DNA of 64,000 bases from Roseiarcus sp963696665 (GCA_963696665.1 CAVOLE010000032.1:77454-141453); one strand, 5' to 3'; positions 17,675 through 28,696 are shown, numbered from the stretch's first letter. The notes: a model not told the origin generated them from the letters alone. Program-made: numbers and translations.

Positions 17675-17926
17675 TTAGGATGCCGCGCTCCGCCCGCAAC
17701 TTGGCGTTCTCCTTGCGAGCTGCTCGATCTCAAGTCGCTCAGGCTTTTCCTGGCCATGGCCAGGAAAAGCCTGCACCGGATCAGCGCTCAACTCCTTCGC
17801 CCAGCGCCGCAGCATGTTCTCATGGATCCCCAGATCCCGCGCCGCTTGGGCCACGCCGACCGCGCGCTCCCGGATCAGCCGGACCGCCTCAACCTTGAAC
17901 TCCCGCGCAAATACCCGCCTTCCCAT
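17675..17926 (-). pseudogene. IS3-family OrfA remnant
   Basis: The first 60 residues match the OrfA HTH protein of IS3 elements: MGRRVFAREFKVEAVRLIRE, then VGVAQAARDLGIHENMLRRW. The expected leucine-zipper end (ENAKLRAERGILK) is found only after a frame change, and no OrfB follows. A nearly perfect palindrome of CAGGCTTTTCCTGGCCATGG lies inside (about 17740-17775), which may mark the deletion point. Confidence 0.75.
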
Positions 17927-18046
17927 GGACCACCTCCAGCTTCAGCAAACACCTTTTCTCGGTGTCCACGAAACCGGACGCAGGCCAGATCGCCAAGTGC
18001 GCCATCTTGCTGTAAGCTAGAGTGTTTGAAAGGCTGGGTAGGCGCA

Positions 18047-19102
18047 ATGCCACGTTACCCTCCCTATACAACCACTGTCGTCGGCGCACACAGCGTGCCG
18101 CGGTGGTTCGAGGCACTTGATCGCCTCGTCGCCCTCGGCCAACTGGCTGAGGGCGATCTCGCCGACGCCCAGTTGCGCGCAAGCCAAGCGGCCATCCTGG
18201 AGCAAGAGACCGCCGGGATCGATGTGATCACGGGCGGGGAGTTGCACCGCCGGCGCCATAACCGGCACTCGCCCCCCAACGCGATGCTGAACCACTTCTG
18301 GCGAAAAATTCCAACCTTTCAAGGTGAAACCAAACCCAAGCCGTTAACTCAGTACGATCCGAATGTTTCTCACCCAGCGGCTATCTGCCGTGGCCCTATA
18401 GCCGATAACATCGACCTCGGCCTGGTTGATGAATTCATGACAGTTTCCACCTTCGCTCACAAGCCCGTCAAGGTGACGATGACTGGACCCCATCTTCTCG
18501 CGGCGGTCGCCTATGACGAGTACTACAACGATCCCAAAAAGATGATCGCGGATCTCGGCAAGCTTCTACGCCAGAATTTTCAGCGCCTCGCTGCGGCTGG
18601 ATGCAAGCACATTCAGATCGACGAACCCTATCTCACTGTGGGTAAGGACGACGAGGTCCGCGCGGCGGTCGACGCCATCAATCAGTCGATTGAAGGACTG
18701 CCCGACGACGTCCATGTGATGGTGCACTACTGTCAGGGAAACTATGCAGTTGGTCCGGATTATGATGGGCAAATCGGACATCGGTATTTCGATCACGGCC
18801 GCTACAAGGCCGACCTGGTTTGCCGGATCGAATGCGACGGCTATCTCATCGAACACGACATGGCCTCGCACTATCAGTCGTGTCTCGGCAACCGGCAGCT
18901 CGGCGTGGGCGCCGTTGACGTTCAAGCGCCAAATGTCGAGACCGCTGAGCAACTGGTCGAACGGATCAGGACACACCGTTGGCTCGCACCAGAACAGACG
19001 ATCATCACCAGTTCTTGCGGCTTCAACCACCTTCCCCGCCACATTGCGCTCGGAAAAATGCGCGCCATGGTGGAGGCCAAAACCATTCTCACGAAAGGCT
19101 GA
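18047..19102 (+). CDS. Cobalamin-independent methionine synthase-like protein (MetE C-terminal type)
   Basis: A 351-residue single-barrel member of the MetE/UROD superfamily, about half the length of full MetE. It begins PRYPPYTTTVVGAHSVPRWF, has the ligand strand KHIQIDEPYL, and carries the presumptive zinc site residues in HVMVHYCQGNY (His, Cys) and ITSSCGFNHLPR (Cys). Such short proteins transfer methyl groups to homocysteine or other thiols, often from methyl-corrinoid or methylfolate donors. The frame is open upstream, but ATG 18047 matches the family start. Intact, and followed 11 bases later by the kinase gene. Confidence 0.85.
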   Translation: MPRYPPYTTTVVGAHSVPRWFEALDRLVALGQLAEGDLADAQLRASQAAILEQETAGIDVITGGELHRRRHNRHSPPNAMLNHFWRKIPTFQGETKPKPLTQYDPNVSHPAAICRGPIADNIDLGLVDEFMTVSTFAHKPVKVTMTGPHLLAAVAYDEYYNDPKKMIADLGKLLRQNFQRLAAAGCKHIQIDEPYLTVGKDDEVRAAVDAINQSIEGLPDDVHVMVHYCQGNYAVGPDYDGQIGHRYFDHGRYKADLVCRIECDGYLIEHDMASHYQSCLGNRQLGVGAVDVQAPNVETAEQLVERIRTHRWLAPEQTIITSSCGFNHLPRHIALGKMRAMVEAKTILTKG

Positions 19103-19113
19103 TCCCCATCCGG

Positions 19114-22100
19114 ATGGAGCAAAACGAAAGTCCTGCCGACATGTCCGAGATCCGCTCTGCGCTCACGAAGCATTTGCGTGAGGCCGAAGCCGCGAGCGGC
19201 ATCGGCCCTTTCGTGCTCGAGCTTTCGAGCCGCGACTTGGCTTACGGACCGCCGGTTGCCGCACTCTTTGGCTTCAGCACCGAGAAGGCGCCTGCATCTT
19301 TTGAGGAATTGCTCAAGACCGTTTTCGTGGATGACGTCCCAAAAATTCTGCAGGCTCTCGACGGCGCGCAGAATAGCGGCACTTTCTATGTCGAGTTCCG
19401 CATCAAATCCCTCGAAGGGCCATTTCACTGGCTGGCAGGCAAAGGACAGGTAGCCGCTGGCGGCGACGGCAGCGAAACGCTGCGCGGGACCTTCTATGAC
19501 ATCAACGAGCGTAAGCAGCTCGAGGCGCGGCTCCTTTCCACGAACGAAACTCTGGAAACGCGCGTGGCGGAATTACGAGAGGAGGCACGTGCACTTGAAG
19601 TTCTGAATTGAACAGGCGTAGCCGTTGGAGCGGAGCTCGATCTTGAACGTCTGGTCCAGACCGTCACCGACGCTGGTGTCGAACTCAGTGGTGCGCAATT
19701 CGGCGCGTTCTTTTACAACGTCATGGGGCCTGGTGGGGACGCTTACAGGCTGTACACGCTTTCGGGTGCACCGCGCGAGGCGTCCGGGCGATTCGCGCAG
19801 CCCCGGAACACGGAGGTGTTCGGGCCTACGTTGCGCGGCGTCGGTGTCGTTCGCTCCGCCGATATTCTTGGCGATCCGCGGTATGGGAAAATGGGGCCCT
19901 TTCACGGAATGCCGCCGGGACTGCCGGTGCGGAGCTACCTGGCGGTTCCCGTGGCAGCACGGAGCGGGGAAGTTCTGGGCGGGCTGTTTTTTGGTCACGG
20001 GCAGCCGGGTATCTTCACGGCTCGGGCGGAGCGCCTTGTCGTGGGCCTTGCAGCTCAGGCCGCCGTCGCGCTCGACAATTCACGGCTGTATCAAGCCAGC
20101 CAGCGCGAGGTCACAGCGCGCCGGGAAGCTGAAGAAAAGCTCCAGGAACTAAACCACGACCTCGAAGAGCGCGCGCTTCGGCGCGCTGAAGAGCTCGCCT
20201 TCAATACCCTCAAACTTGAAGAGACCGAACGTCGGTTCAGACTTTTGGTGGAAGGAGTCACCGAGTACGCGATCTTCATGCTCGATGTCACCGGCAACGT
20301 GGTCAACTGGAACCCCGGCGCCAAACGCATCAAAGGTTACGAGCGCGAGGAAATCGTCGGCCAGCATTTTTCCAAATTCTACACCGAGGAGGACCGCGGC
20401 AACCGGGTCCCTTGGAAGGCGCTGGAAACGGCAGCGACAACGGGAGCATTTGAGGCCGAAGGCTGGCGCATACGCAAGGATGGGACCCGCTTCTGGGCAA
20501 GCGTCGTGATCAATGCAATCCGCGACGCACGCGGCGACGTGGTGGGCTTTGCCAAGGTGACGCGCGACCTGACCGAGCGGCGCAAAGCAGAAGAGCGTCT
20601 CGCCCAGTCGCAGAAGATGGAGGGCATTGGTCAACTCACCGGAGGTGTGGCCCATGATTTCAACAATCTTCTGACCATCATCATCGGCAACGTCGAAATC
20701 CTTCAACGGAATGCCCAAGACGAAGGTTCGGACAGGCGCAGCCTGCAACGTGCAGCCGATAATGCGATGCGCGGCGCGCGCCGCGCCGAGGCTCTCACCC
20801 AAAGATTGCTCGCATTCTCTCGGCAGCAGCCCCTTGAGCCGACCCCCGTCGATGTAGGACGGCTTGTTTCGGGCATGTCTGATCTTCTCCGGCGTTCGCT
20901 GGGGGAGCAGATCGCGGTCGAGACGGTACTCGCAGGTGGCCTCTGGCGTGCGTTTGCCGATCCAAATCAGCTGGAAGTGGCGATCATCAATCTTGCTGTC
21001 AACGCGCGGGACGCCATGCCTAACGGAGGAAAGCTGACGATCGAAACCGCAAACGCTTATCTCGACGAAATCTATGCCGCAGCCCAGGCGGAGGTGTTGC
21101 CGGGGCAGTATGTCGTGATCGCCGTGACCGATACCGGTATCGGTATGCCCCAGGACGTCAAGGCCAAGGCGTTCGATCCGTTCTTCACGACCAAGAATAT
21201 CGGCCACGGCACAGGTCTCGGACTTTCTCAGGTGTATGGCTTCGTCAAGCAATCGCGCGGGCACGTGAAGATCTACAGCGAAGTGGGCGAAGGGACGACG
21301 ATCAAAATATACCTGCCCCGGCACCATTCAGACGCGGAAGAAAAAGTAGAGCCCGTGGTGCAGGGAATGATCCGCGGCCGGCGGAGCGAGACAGTCCTGG
21401 TCGTGGAGGACGATGAGGACGTCCGCACTTACTCTACGGAAAGCTTGCGGGAACTCGGCTACACGGTTCTCGAAGCCCCGCATGCGCGCTCCGCGCTTCA
21501 GATTCTCGAAACTCATCCTGATGTCGCGGCCATATTTACCGACGTAGGCCTTCCCGACGGCATGAATGGCCGTCAACTCGCCGAGGAAATTCGCAAGCGG
21601 AAGCCGGCGGTCAAGATTTTATTCACGACTGGTTACGCCCGCAACGCCATCGTCCATGACGGTCGGCTTGATCCCGGCGTCGAGCTTCTGCCCAAGCCGT
21701 TCACCCAAGCGGCTCTCGGCGCAAAGTTGCGCGACATTCTCGATGCACGATCAACGGCGGCGCGAATCCTGGTGGTCGAGGACGAACCCCTTATCCAAAT
21801 GCTCGCGCAGGAATATCTCGAGGAATGTGGGGTGAAAGTGGAGATTGCGGGCTCGGCCGCCGAGGCCCTCAACAAGCTGCGCCTCATTCCGGGCGGCGTC
21901 GATGCCATGATCATCGACATGGGACTTCCTGACAGCAAAGGCGACGTTTTAGTGCGCGAGGTGCGCGCGATCTACCCGTCCCTCCCGATCGTGATCGCAA
22001 CCGGTCAAGGCAGCACCGAAATGCGCGAGACTTTCAAGGGGATGGTCTCCCTTGCTATCGTAGCCAAACCCTATACGCCTGATGAGCTCAAGACCGCAAT

Positions 22101-22125
22101 CCGTATATTGGGCATCCCTTGCTGA
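19114..22125 (+). pseudogene. Hybrid histidine kinase (PAS-GAF-PAS-HK-REC-REC) with in-frame TGA
   Basis: A sensor kinase of about 1000 codons, interrupted by TGA at 19609-19611 and otherwise in one frame. Before the stop: a PAS domain (residues 20-135, ending GTFYDINERKQLEAR). After it: a GAF domain (GAELDLERLVQTVTD onward), a second PAS (FRLLVEGVTEYAIFMLD), the H box GGVAHDFNNLL, N box NLAVNARDAM, G1 box DTGIGMP, and two receiver domains with LVVEDDEDVR/FTDVGLPD and LVVEDEPLIQ/IIDMGLPD. No membrane segment is seen, so it is cytoplasmic. The codon is probably a CGA (Arg) changed to TGA. Internal restart at ATG 19723 could yield a protein lacking the first PAS. Confidence 0.88.
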
Positions 22126-22190
22126 GGGTACGCGTCCGGCGGGTGCCGCGGTTGAAGGTTTGGACAGAGCGTCGACCGCTCCTGGTTGGC

Positions 22191-23583
22191 TTATTCGGCG
22201 GCGATGAGGGCGGCGACGTTACGGGTTGCCTTCCAGGTCCAAGGCGTCAGTTCGCTGACGCGCTTGGCGGGAGGGTCGGGGAGCCGGGCGAGGACGTCGG
22301 CGAGCCACGCGTGCGGATCGACGTTGTTGAGACGGCAGGTTTGGACCAAGGAATAGATGGCCGCCGCCCGACGCCCTCCTTCGTCGGATCCTGCGAAGGT
22401 CCAATTGCGGCGCCCGACCGCCACGCAGCGCAGGGCGCGCTCTGCGGCGTTGTTTGAAAGACAAACTCTTCTGTCGTCGAGGAAGCGGGTGAAGGACGCC
22501 CACCGGGAGAGCATGTAGCGGATCGGCTTGGCGACTTGTTCTTGGGCGACAGCCGTCGCAACTGCTCACGCATATAGGCCTCGAGCGCGACAACCAGGGG
22601 CTTCGAGCGTTCCTGGCGTGCGGCGCGGCGCTGGTCGGACGGCTTGCCGCTAATGGCGCGCTCGATGGCGAATAGTTCGTCGACGCGCCGAACGATCTCG
22701 ATGGCGATCTGCGCCTTCGTAAGCCTGGCGAGCTCGAAAAAGTCCCTCCGCCCATGGGCCCAGCAAGCCGCTTCCAGGATTGGCGCGGGCTTGCGGTCTG
22801 CAGCGTACAAAGCGTTGTGGCCCGAACAGGCGTCGGCCTGAAGGACGCCGGTCCAGCTGAGCAGGACCCGGCGCGGATGCTCGCCATGACGGGTCGGCGT
22901 ATAGTCGAACAAGACCGCCGGTGGTCCTTGGCCGCCGAACGGATGGTCATCGCGGACGTAAGTCCAGAGTTTGTCCGTGTGGGCCTTGACCTTCGCCAGC
23001 ACCGGCACAGTCGTGTCGTCCATATGAAGGCGTTCCGCCGCGAGCACATGGTGACGGATTTCGGTCAGGATCGGATCAAGCGCCGCGGCGCAGGCCCCGA
23101 CCCAGTCGGCGCGGCAAATGATCGCCAAACTTGCCAACCAAGATCATGGCGAGCAGGCTCGGACCGGCGAAGCCGCGCCGGATGGCGTGCAAAGGCGCCG
23201 GCGGCTCGGTGACAGCCTCGCAGTCTCGGCAGGCGAACCTCTCGCGCACGCGCTCGACGATCTTCCAGCGCCGCGGCTCGCATTCGAGCGTCTTTGACAC
23301 GACCTCGCCGAGCTTGCGCAGGCGCGTCCCGCCACACCGGCCACAAGCGCAAGGAGCGATTTCCGCGATGCGCTCGACCGGTAGATTGTCAGGCAGCTTG
23401 CGTGGGCCGCGGGGGCGGCGGCGCTGCTTCTCAGCCCTGGCCGGCGACGCCATTTCGGCGCGGGCCTCTTCCTCCGCTGCGCCTCTTTTAGATCCTCGAT
23501 CGTTGTTCGAGCTGCTCGACGAGCAGCCTGCCGCGCTCCGAGGATCACAAAGGGTGGCTGATCCTCCTTCGGTGAATTTCTGT
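22191..23583 (-). pseudogene. IS66-family transposase TnpC, decayed
   Basis: Most of an IS66 TnpC in pieces. From the N-terminal side: CACGRCGGTRLRKLGEVV (zinc-finger region) and FAGPSLLAMILVGKFGDHL; then, after a deletion and frame change, LADWVGAC-like sequence, ERLHMDDTTVPVLAKVK and ACWAHGRRDFFELARL; then a further frameshift near 22510 into VCLSNNAAERALRCVAVGRR. The N-terminus is cut at 23583, where an IS21 end begins. Different enough from the fragment at 16330 to be another IS66 member. Confidence 0.85.
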
Positions 23584-23632
23584 TGTGATTTTTCATGGAA
23601 TGGAGACCCGGCTACGGGGCTGATTTGCGATC
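23584..23632 (+). repeat. Relic of the left end of the second IS21 type
   Basis: TGTGATTTTTCATGGAATGG, then AGACCC and GGGGCTGATTTGC, match the left terminus of the element at 13165 with few differences. No other part of the element follows; the arylsulfatase gene starts within a few bases. The relic marks a past insertion followed by deletion. Confidence 0.8.
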
Positions 23633-23635
23633 AGA

Positions 23636-26009
23636 CTACTGACGGGCCAGGGCGATGCGGATGGCTTCCTCCGGCGAGACGAGATGATCCAGGCTCTCGG
23701 CGGCCTCTGCGATCGCGAGTTGCACCCCCTTCACTCTTCCGTTGAACGCATTCCCGCGGGAACCATAGTCCTGAGAGACGGGGGAGCCGGTATCCTCGCC
23801 AACGTCACAGCCCTCGTCAGCGGAAAATACGATCGCCTGCGTCATGGGGAGGGCGCCTTCCCCCACCTTCTTGCCATCGACGTAGAGCAATACCTGCCCG
23901 CCTTTGCCGAGACCGCCGCCAGCATAAGCAAACTCCATGCGGACCTGATGCTCGCCCGCGGGCAACGCCTCGCTGGCTTCAACATAGAAGTAGTGTATCC
24001 CGGCCACGTTGTAGCAGTATTTGAGTTTGCCATTCTTGGCATATAGACTCCAGCCGCCGATGTTGCCGCCCTGGGCGACAATCACCCCTTCACCACCTGG
24101 ACTCTGGCACCTCGACCTCGGCGGTGACCGAGTGGGACTTGTTCTTGAGGTTCAGAACGCAATTCTCCAATAACCGCCCCATCCCCTCGAAAAGTAATTA
24201 AGTCTTTCCCTTGATCAGCACTGGCCGGCCGGCAGTATCCGGATCGAACTTCTCAGCCGTTCGGTCATCGATGGGCAAGACGTTATACCGCGTCGCCTCG
24301 ATGAGCCACAGCCGCTGCAACTCGCGGAGCTTCTCAGGCATTTGCTTGGCGAGGTTATTGGCCTGGCTCCAGTCCTTGCTGGTGTCGTAGAGTTCCCAGA
24401 CATCGTCGTCGAGAGCGACGGTCTTCCGGCCCATGAGTTCCCAGGGTGTGGCGTGCTTGGTCACCGCCGCCCAGCCCTTGTGATAAATGCCCCGGTTGCC
24501 GAGAATCTCGAAATACTGCGTTTCGTGGCGCTCCGCGGCCTGAGCGTCGTTGAATGAGTAGAGCATGCTCACGCCCTCGATTGGGCGCTGCCGTATGCCA
24601 TTGACCGAGACAGGTTCCGGCAGCCCCGCCGCTTCGAGAATTGTGGGCGCAATGTCGATGATGTGATGGAACTGCGAGCGGATTTCCCCTTTGGCTTTGA
24701 CGCCGTTCGGCCAGTGCACGATCGCGCCATTGCGGGTGCCGCCCCAGTGTGAAGCAACTTGCTTGGTCCACTGGTACGGAGTGTTGAGGGCGTGCGCCCA
24801 GCCCACGGCGTAGTGGTTATACAACTCCGGCCCACCAAACTTTTCGTACCGCTCCATGAGAAATTCCGGAGTCTCTAGTGCGGCCAAGCCGTTGAAGTTG
24901 GCCATCTCGTTGTATGTGCCGTTCAACGTGCCCTCAGCCGAAGCGCCGTTGTCGCCGACGATGTAGTAGATCAGCGTGTCGTCGAGGATGTTGAGCCGCT
25001 TCAGCATGTCGAGCAGACGACCGACGTGGTGGTCGGCGTACTCCAGGAACCCTGCGTAGACCTCCATTTGTCGGCGGAGGATGGGCTTTAGCGCTTCCGG
25101 CATGGCTTCCCACGCCGGGATCTCGCCGTGGCGAGCTGTGAGTTGGCAGTCCGCCGGGATGACGCCCAGCGTTTTCTGCCGGGCGAGGGTCTCTTCCCGC
25201 AGCTTGTCCCAGCCTTGGTCAAACTTGCCCTTGTATTTGTCAGCCCATTCTTTGGGCACGTGATGCGGGGCATGGGTCGCGCCGGGCGCGAAATAGAGGA
25301 AGAAGGGCTTGTCGGGCGCGAGCGCCTTCTGCTGAGCCACCCAGGCCATAGCCTTATCCGTCATGTCCGCCATGAAGTGGTAGCCCTCTTCAGGCGTCCT
25401 TTTCGGTTCAACCGGCGTCGTGCCCTCGAATAGCGAGGGATACCATTGGTTCGCCTCGCCGCCGATGAAGCCATAGAAATATTCGAACCCGCCCCCGCCC
25501 GTCGGCCAAGCGTCAAAGGGTCCGACCGGACTTGCCTGCCATACCGGCACCTCGTGACACTTGCCGAATTGCGCAGTCGAGTAGCCGTTCAGCTTCAAGG
25601 TCTGTGCGAGCGGCGAGATGTTGTTTGGCAGCACTGAGCTGTATCCCGGCGCGCCCGTTGCGATCTCGGTGATGCCGCCCATGCCGGCGGAGTGGTGATT
25701 GCGTCCCGTCAAAAGGGCCGCGCGGGTGGGGGAGCAGAGGGCGGTTGTGTGGAAACGGTTATACTTCAGCCCGGCCGCCGCCAGCCGTTCAGCGTTTGGA
25801 GTCTGGCACGGGCCGCCAAAGGCGCTTGAGGCGCCGAACCCAACGTCGTCGAGGAGGATGAGCAGCACGTTCGGTGCGCCTTTCGGCGGGCGCAACTGCT
25901 CGATCGGCGGGAACTTGGTGTCGGGGTCCCTCGCGTCATACGTAATGAGGCCGGTCCGCTCCGGAGTGGCGATCGGGAGATGCGAACGATCTTTGTTGTC
26001 CTCGCTCAT
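23636..26009 (-). pseudogene. Arylsulfatase (sulfatase superfamily), nonsense and frameshift
   Basis: A sulfatase of about 785 residues in original form. Metal ligands are in NVLLILLDDVGFGAS, the formylglycine motif is CSPTRAALLTGRN (Cys at position 1 of CxPxR, so dependent on an FGE-type maturase), and further ligands are in IVGDNGASAEGTLN. The first 603 residues are open and contain the whole catalytic domain. Then TAA (24198-24200) replaces a sense codon after LIKGKT, and one base is inserted near 24105 (TCCAGGTGG for TCCGGTGG), before the C-terminal domain GGWSLYAKNGKLKYCYN. The enzyme may still be made in truncated form. It hydrolyses sulfate esters; no sulfate transport gene is nearby. 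Confidence 0.87.
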
Positions 26010-26384
26010 GCCGACCTCCTCGGAACGCTACGGTTCATCGATGCGCATCTTGAACACTCTCCGTTCTCGAAATCAACCGAGACGCAAGCGGGCGGCCGTC
26101 GCCGACCCTCGCATGGCGCGCAGATGACGCCGGAGCGTTTGCTACAGTCGTCACAGTCGATCAAGTTGGGAGCGAGGGAGACACCTGAAATTTCGTCGAA
26201 ACCAGCTTCGCTCGGGAGTCATGCACGACCCGGGAAGGCGATCGGGCATCTTCAGCGTTTAACAGGAGGCGCCACCACTGCGAAGTGGGACATCTCAGCC
26301 ATCGGCCAGTTACGGCTGCATGCCGACGCGTCCCAGCAACCCCGGCGGTGGATCAGTCCGGACCAATGACCTCACCGGCGATGA
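26010..26384. other. No gene recognised
   Basis: The upstream region of the arylsulfatase gene. A GAGG ribosome site stands before ATG 26009. The rest shows no gene with recognisable family features; open frames here are short and Arg-rich. Confidence 0.5.
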
Positions 26385-26565
26385 GTCACCCGATCTCATC
26401 GCGTCGCATGTCTCGAATGCGAGCCGTCAAATCTTGCAAGGAGACTGGCTTTTGGATCAGCCGCAACGTCAAGATCGACGCGCCTGTGATGGACGACCGC
26501 GTTACACCACAGGTCCTTATTATCTTCGATCACCAGAATGGTCTCGTTGTCAGCATCGCCACGCC
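26385..26565 (-). pseudogene. Response-regulator receiver domain remnant
   Basis: The minus strand starts with ETILVIEDNKDL, the beginning of a receiver domain with its acidic pair, and ends in another frame with IQKPVSLQDLTARIRDMRRD and a stop, the usual end of such a domain. The central part with the phosphorylation Asp is missing, so it is a deletion relic. The two ends are short; the call is moderate. Confidence 0.5.
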
Positions 26566-26734
26566 AAACGGCGGGCCGACGCACATTTGATGAGGCATCC
26601 GGCTTATCCTAGGCCGATAACGCGGGCCTAAAGAAGATCGACGTTTCCGGGGCCGTACATCTGATGGGGTGGACGGCTCCCGCTCCCGGCAGTGAGTGCC
26701 GTATCTTGGTTTCCGATACAGCCAAGCCGTAGGA

Positions 26735-26840
26735 GACATCCCGACGCAGATCTGCACAATTGGTCTGGGTATCGCCAAAAGTATCTTTCAAACTCACCGT
26801 GTTGATGGTCAGGGCGCAGCCGTTCCTCTCGGGAGCGTTA
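26735..26840 (+). pseudogene. IS110-family (IS1111 group) N-terminal relic
   Basis: ICTIGLGIAKSIFQTHRVDG matches the first block of IS1111-group transposases, with Gly in place of the usual catalytic Asp (IGLDIAK). Nothing of the rest of the gene follows. Confidence 0.55.
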
Positions 26841-26867
26841 AATTAACTGGGGTGCATCACGCGGTCT

Positions 26868-27197
26868 TCAGCAGTGGCGGTGTCGGCTCGAACATCCACG
26901 CGATCTCGATCTATGGGCTGGTTTCGGTGGCCTATGCGCGAGCCGCTCCTGAAGATCGCCGTTGAGAACGGCAGCCCGAACCTGAAGCAGAAGATGGGCG
27001 CCTCGCTTGACCATTGCATCTTCTGCTTTTTGACCATGCGCCGGGCGACAAGCGAATTCACGCCGAACTCATCCAACGTCGTCGCAATGCGCCGACCTAA
27101 GCGATAGCGGGGCCCATAGTTGATAATCGCGCCCTTGTTTGAACGGACATAGGTCAGCAAGGGATCCGCCAGATGCAGCAGGCGGGTGGCTGAAAAA
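26868..27197 (-). pseudogene. ISKra4-like transposase, C-terminal part
   Basis: The minus strand reads HLADPLLTYVRSNKGAIINY, then RIATTLDEFGVNSLVARRMV, KKQKMQW and, after a frame change, KRGAHLLLQVRAAVLNGDLQ to a stop at 26868. This is the C-terminal part typical of ISKra4-like transposases. It was separated from the main part (28710-29749) by the IS1182-type insertion. Confidence 0.72.
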
Positions 27198-27211
27198 TTC
27201 AGACCGCTGAC

Positions 27212-27239
27212 AAACCCCTGGCTTTGGCCAGGGGTTTTT
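27212..27239 (+). terminator. Inward terminator-like hairpin, left end of IS1182
   Basis: AAACCCCTGGC, loop TTTG, GCCAGGGGTTT and a run of five T form an 11-bp stem with a U tract. It would stop transcription entering from the left before the transposase gene, which limits activation by outside promoters. TATAAT at 27252-27257 just after it may be the -10 box of the element's own promoter. Confidence 0.65.
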
Positions 27240-28620
27240 GATTGAGTTGGCTATAATTCGTCGTCCTGGCCCGGTTCAGACTTCGCTTGAGATCGTTAGC
27301 CTGGAGCAGCTGGTTCCGGCCGATCACCTTGTTCGCAAGATTGAGGCGGCGGTCGATTTTTCCTTCATTCACGATCTGACGGCGCCGCTCTACTGCGCCG
27401 ACAACGGGCGCCCGCCGCTCGATCCGACGCTGATGTTCAAGGCCCTGTTCGTCGGCTATCTGTTCGGCGTCCGTTCGGAGCGGCAGCTTATCCGCGAGAT
27501 CGAGGTCAACGTCGCCTATCGCTGGTTTCTCGGGCTCAAACTGACCGATCCGGTGTTCGACGCCTCGACGCTGAGCCAGAACCGAAGGCGGCGTTATCAG
27601 GACGCTTCGATCCCGCAGGCGATTTTCGACCGCATTGTCGAGCAGGCGATGGCGCTTGGCCTGATTGAGGGAACGACGCTCTACACCAATTCGACCCATC
27701 TCAAGGCCAGCGCCAACAAGAACAAGTTCGATCTTGAGCCCGCAGCCAAGTCGCGAGCGGCCTATTGGGAGGCGCTCGACGCGGCGGTCGAGGAGGATCG
27801 CGCCGCGCACCGGCTTAAGCCGCTCGCGCCCGCGCCGCGCGAGCCGGAGGTGAAGGAGACCAAGGTCAGCCGGAGCGACCCGCAAGCCGGCTACATGGCG
27901 CGGGACGGCAAGCCGAAGGGCTTCTTCTATCTCGACCACCGCACTGTCGATGGACGCCTTGGCCTCATCACCGACACCTACGCCACGCCCGCCAATGTCC
28001 ACGACAGCATTCCCTATCTTGAACGGCTCGATCGGCAGCGCGAGCGCTTCGGCTTAGCGGTGACGGCGGTCGGGCTGGACGCAGGCTACGCCTCCGCCGC
28101 CATCGCCAAGGGCCTTGAAGACCGGGGGATCGCCGGCGTCACCGGCTATCGCGCGCCGACCCCGCCGAGGCCGGGCATGATGCGCCGAAGCCGGTTCGCT
28201 TACGATCGCGAGAACAACGTCTATCGCTGCCCGCAAGGCCAGCCCTTGACCTATGCGCTGACCGACCGCGACGGCTATCGCCATTATCGCTCGGATCGAA
28301 AGATCTGCTCGGCTTGCCCGCAGCTCGCCTCGTGCACGACGAACGGCAAGGCCGAGCGGACCATCACCCGCCATGTCTGGCAGGACGCGCGCGAGCGCAC
28401 GGACGCCCGCCGCCTCACCGATTGGGGCAAGCGCGTCTACGCGCGGCGCAAGGAGACAGTGGAGCGATCCTTCGCCGACGCCAAGCAGCTCTTCGGCCAT
28501 CGCTACGCCCGGTTCCGCGGCCTCGTGCGGGTCCAGTGTCAATGCCTGATGGCCGCCGCCGCGCAGAACATGAAGAAGATCGCCCTCTCCGCCGCCACAC
28601 GGCTCGCCCCCACAGCCTGA
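27238..28620 (+). CDS. IS1182-family transposase
   Basis: A DDE transposase of about 460 residues. The N-terminal DUF772-like part contains LVPADHLVRKIEAAVDFSFI and RPPLDPTLMFKALFVGYLFG; the catalytic part includes TTLYTNSTHLKASANKNK, AVGLDAGYAS (Asp) and the end RKETVERSFADAKQLFGHRY (Glu). A Cys cluster, CSACPQLASC, lies near residue 355. No ATG is available near the N-terminus; the start is a TTG at 27238 or 27247. The gene is intact and the element may be active. Confidence 0.9.
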   Translation: MIELAIIRRPGPVQTSLEIVSLEQLVPADHLVRKIEAAVDFSFIHDLTAPLYCADNGRPPLDPTLMFKALFVGYLFGVRSERQLIREIEVNVAYRWFLGLKLTDPVFDASTLSQNRRRRYQDASIPQAIFDRIVEQAMALGLIEGTTLYTNSTHLKASANKNKFDLEPAAKSRAAYWEALDAAVEEDRAAHRLKPLAPAPREPEVKETKVSRSDPQAGYMARDGKPKGFFYLDHRTVDGRLGLITDTYATPANVHDSIPYLERLDRQRERFGLAVTAVGLDAGYASAAIAKGLEDRGIAGVTGYRAPTPPRPGMMRRSRFAYDRENNVYRCPQGQPLTYALTDRDGYRHYRSDRKICSACPQLASCTTNGKAERTITRHVWQDARERTDARRLTDWGKRVYARRKETVERSFADAKQLFGHRYARFRGLVRVQCQCLMAAAAQNMKKIALSAATRLAPTA

Positions 28621-28659
28621 GACAGCAAGGCACGGCGCTCCACCCGCCCACTCCCCCAC

Positions 28660-28696
28660 AAAAAAAACAAACCCCGCCGAACAATGACGGGGTTTG
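28660..28696 (-). terminator. Inward terminator-like hairpin, right end of IS1182
   Basis: On the minus strand CAAACCCCG and CGGGGTTTG pair around a short loop, followed by a run of eight T. It mirrors the left-end hairpin and would stop transcripts of the interrupted ISKra4-like gene from entering the element. Confidence 0.65.

Noticed and set aside
19609..19611. TGA as selenocysteine codon in the kinase
   Set aside because: The position is in the linker between PAS and GAF, not a redox site, and no selenocysteine-type hairpin or Cys-equivalent position is evident; a CGA-to-TGA change is simpler.
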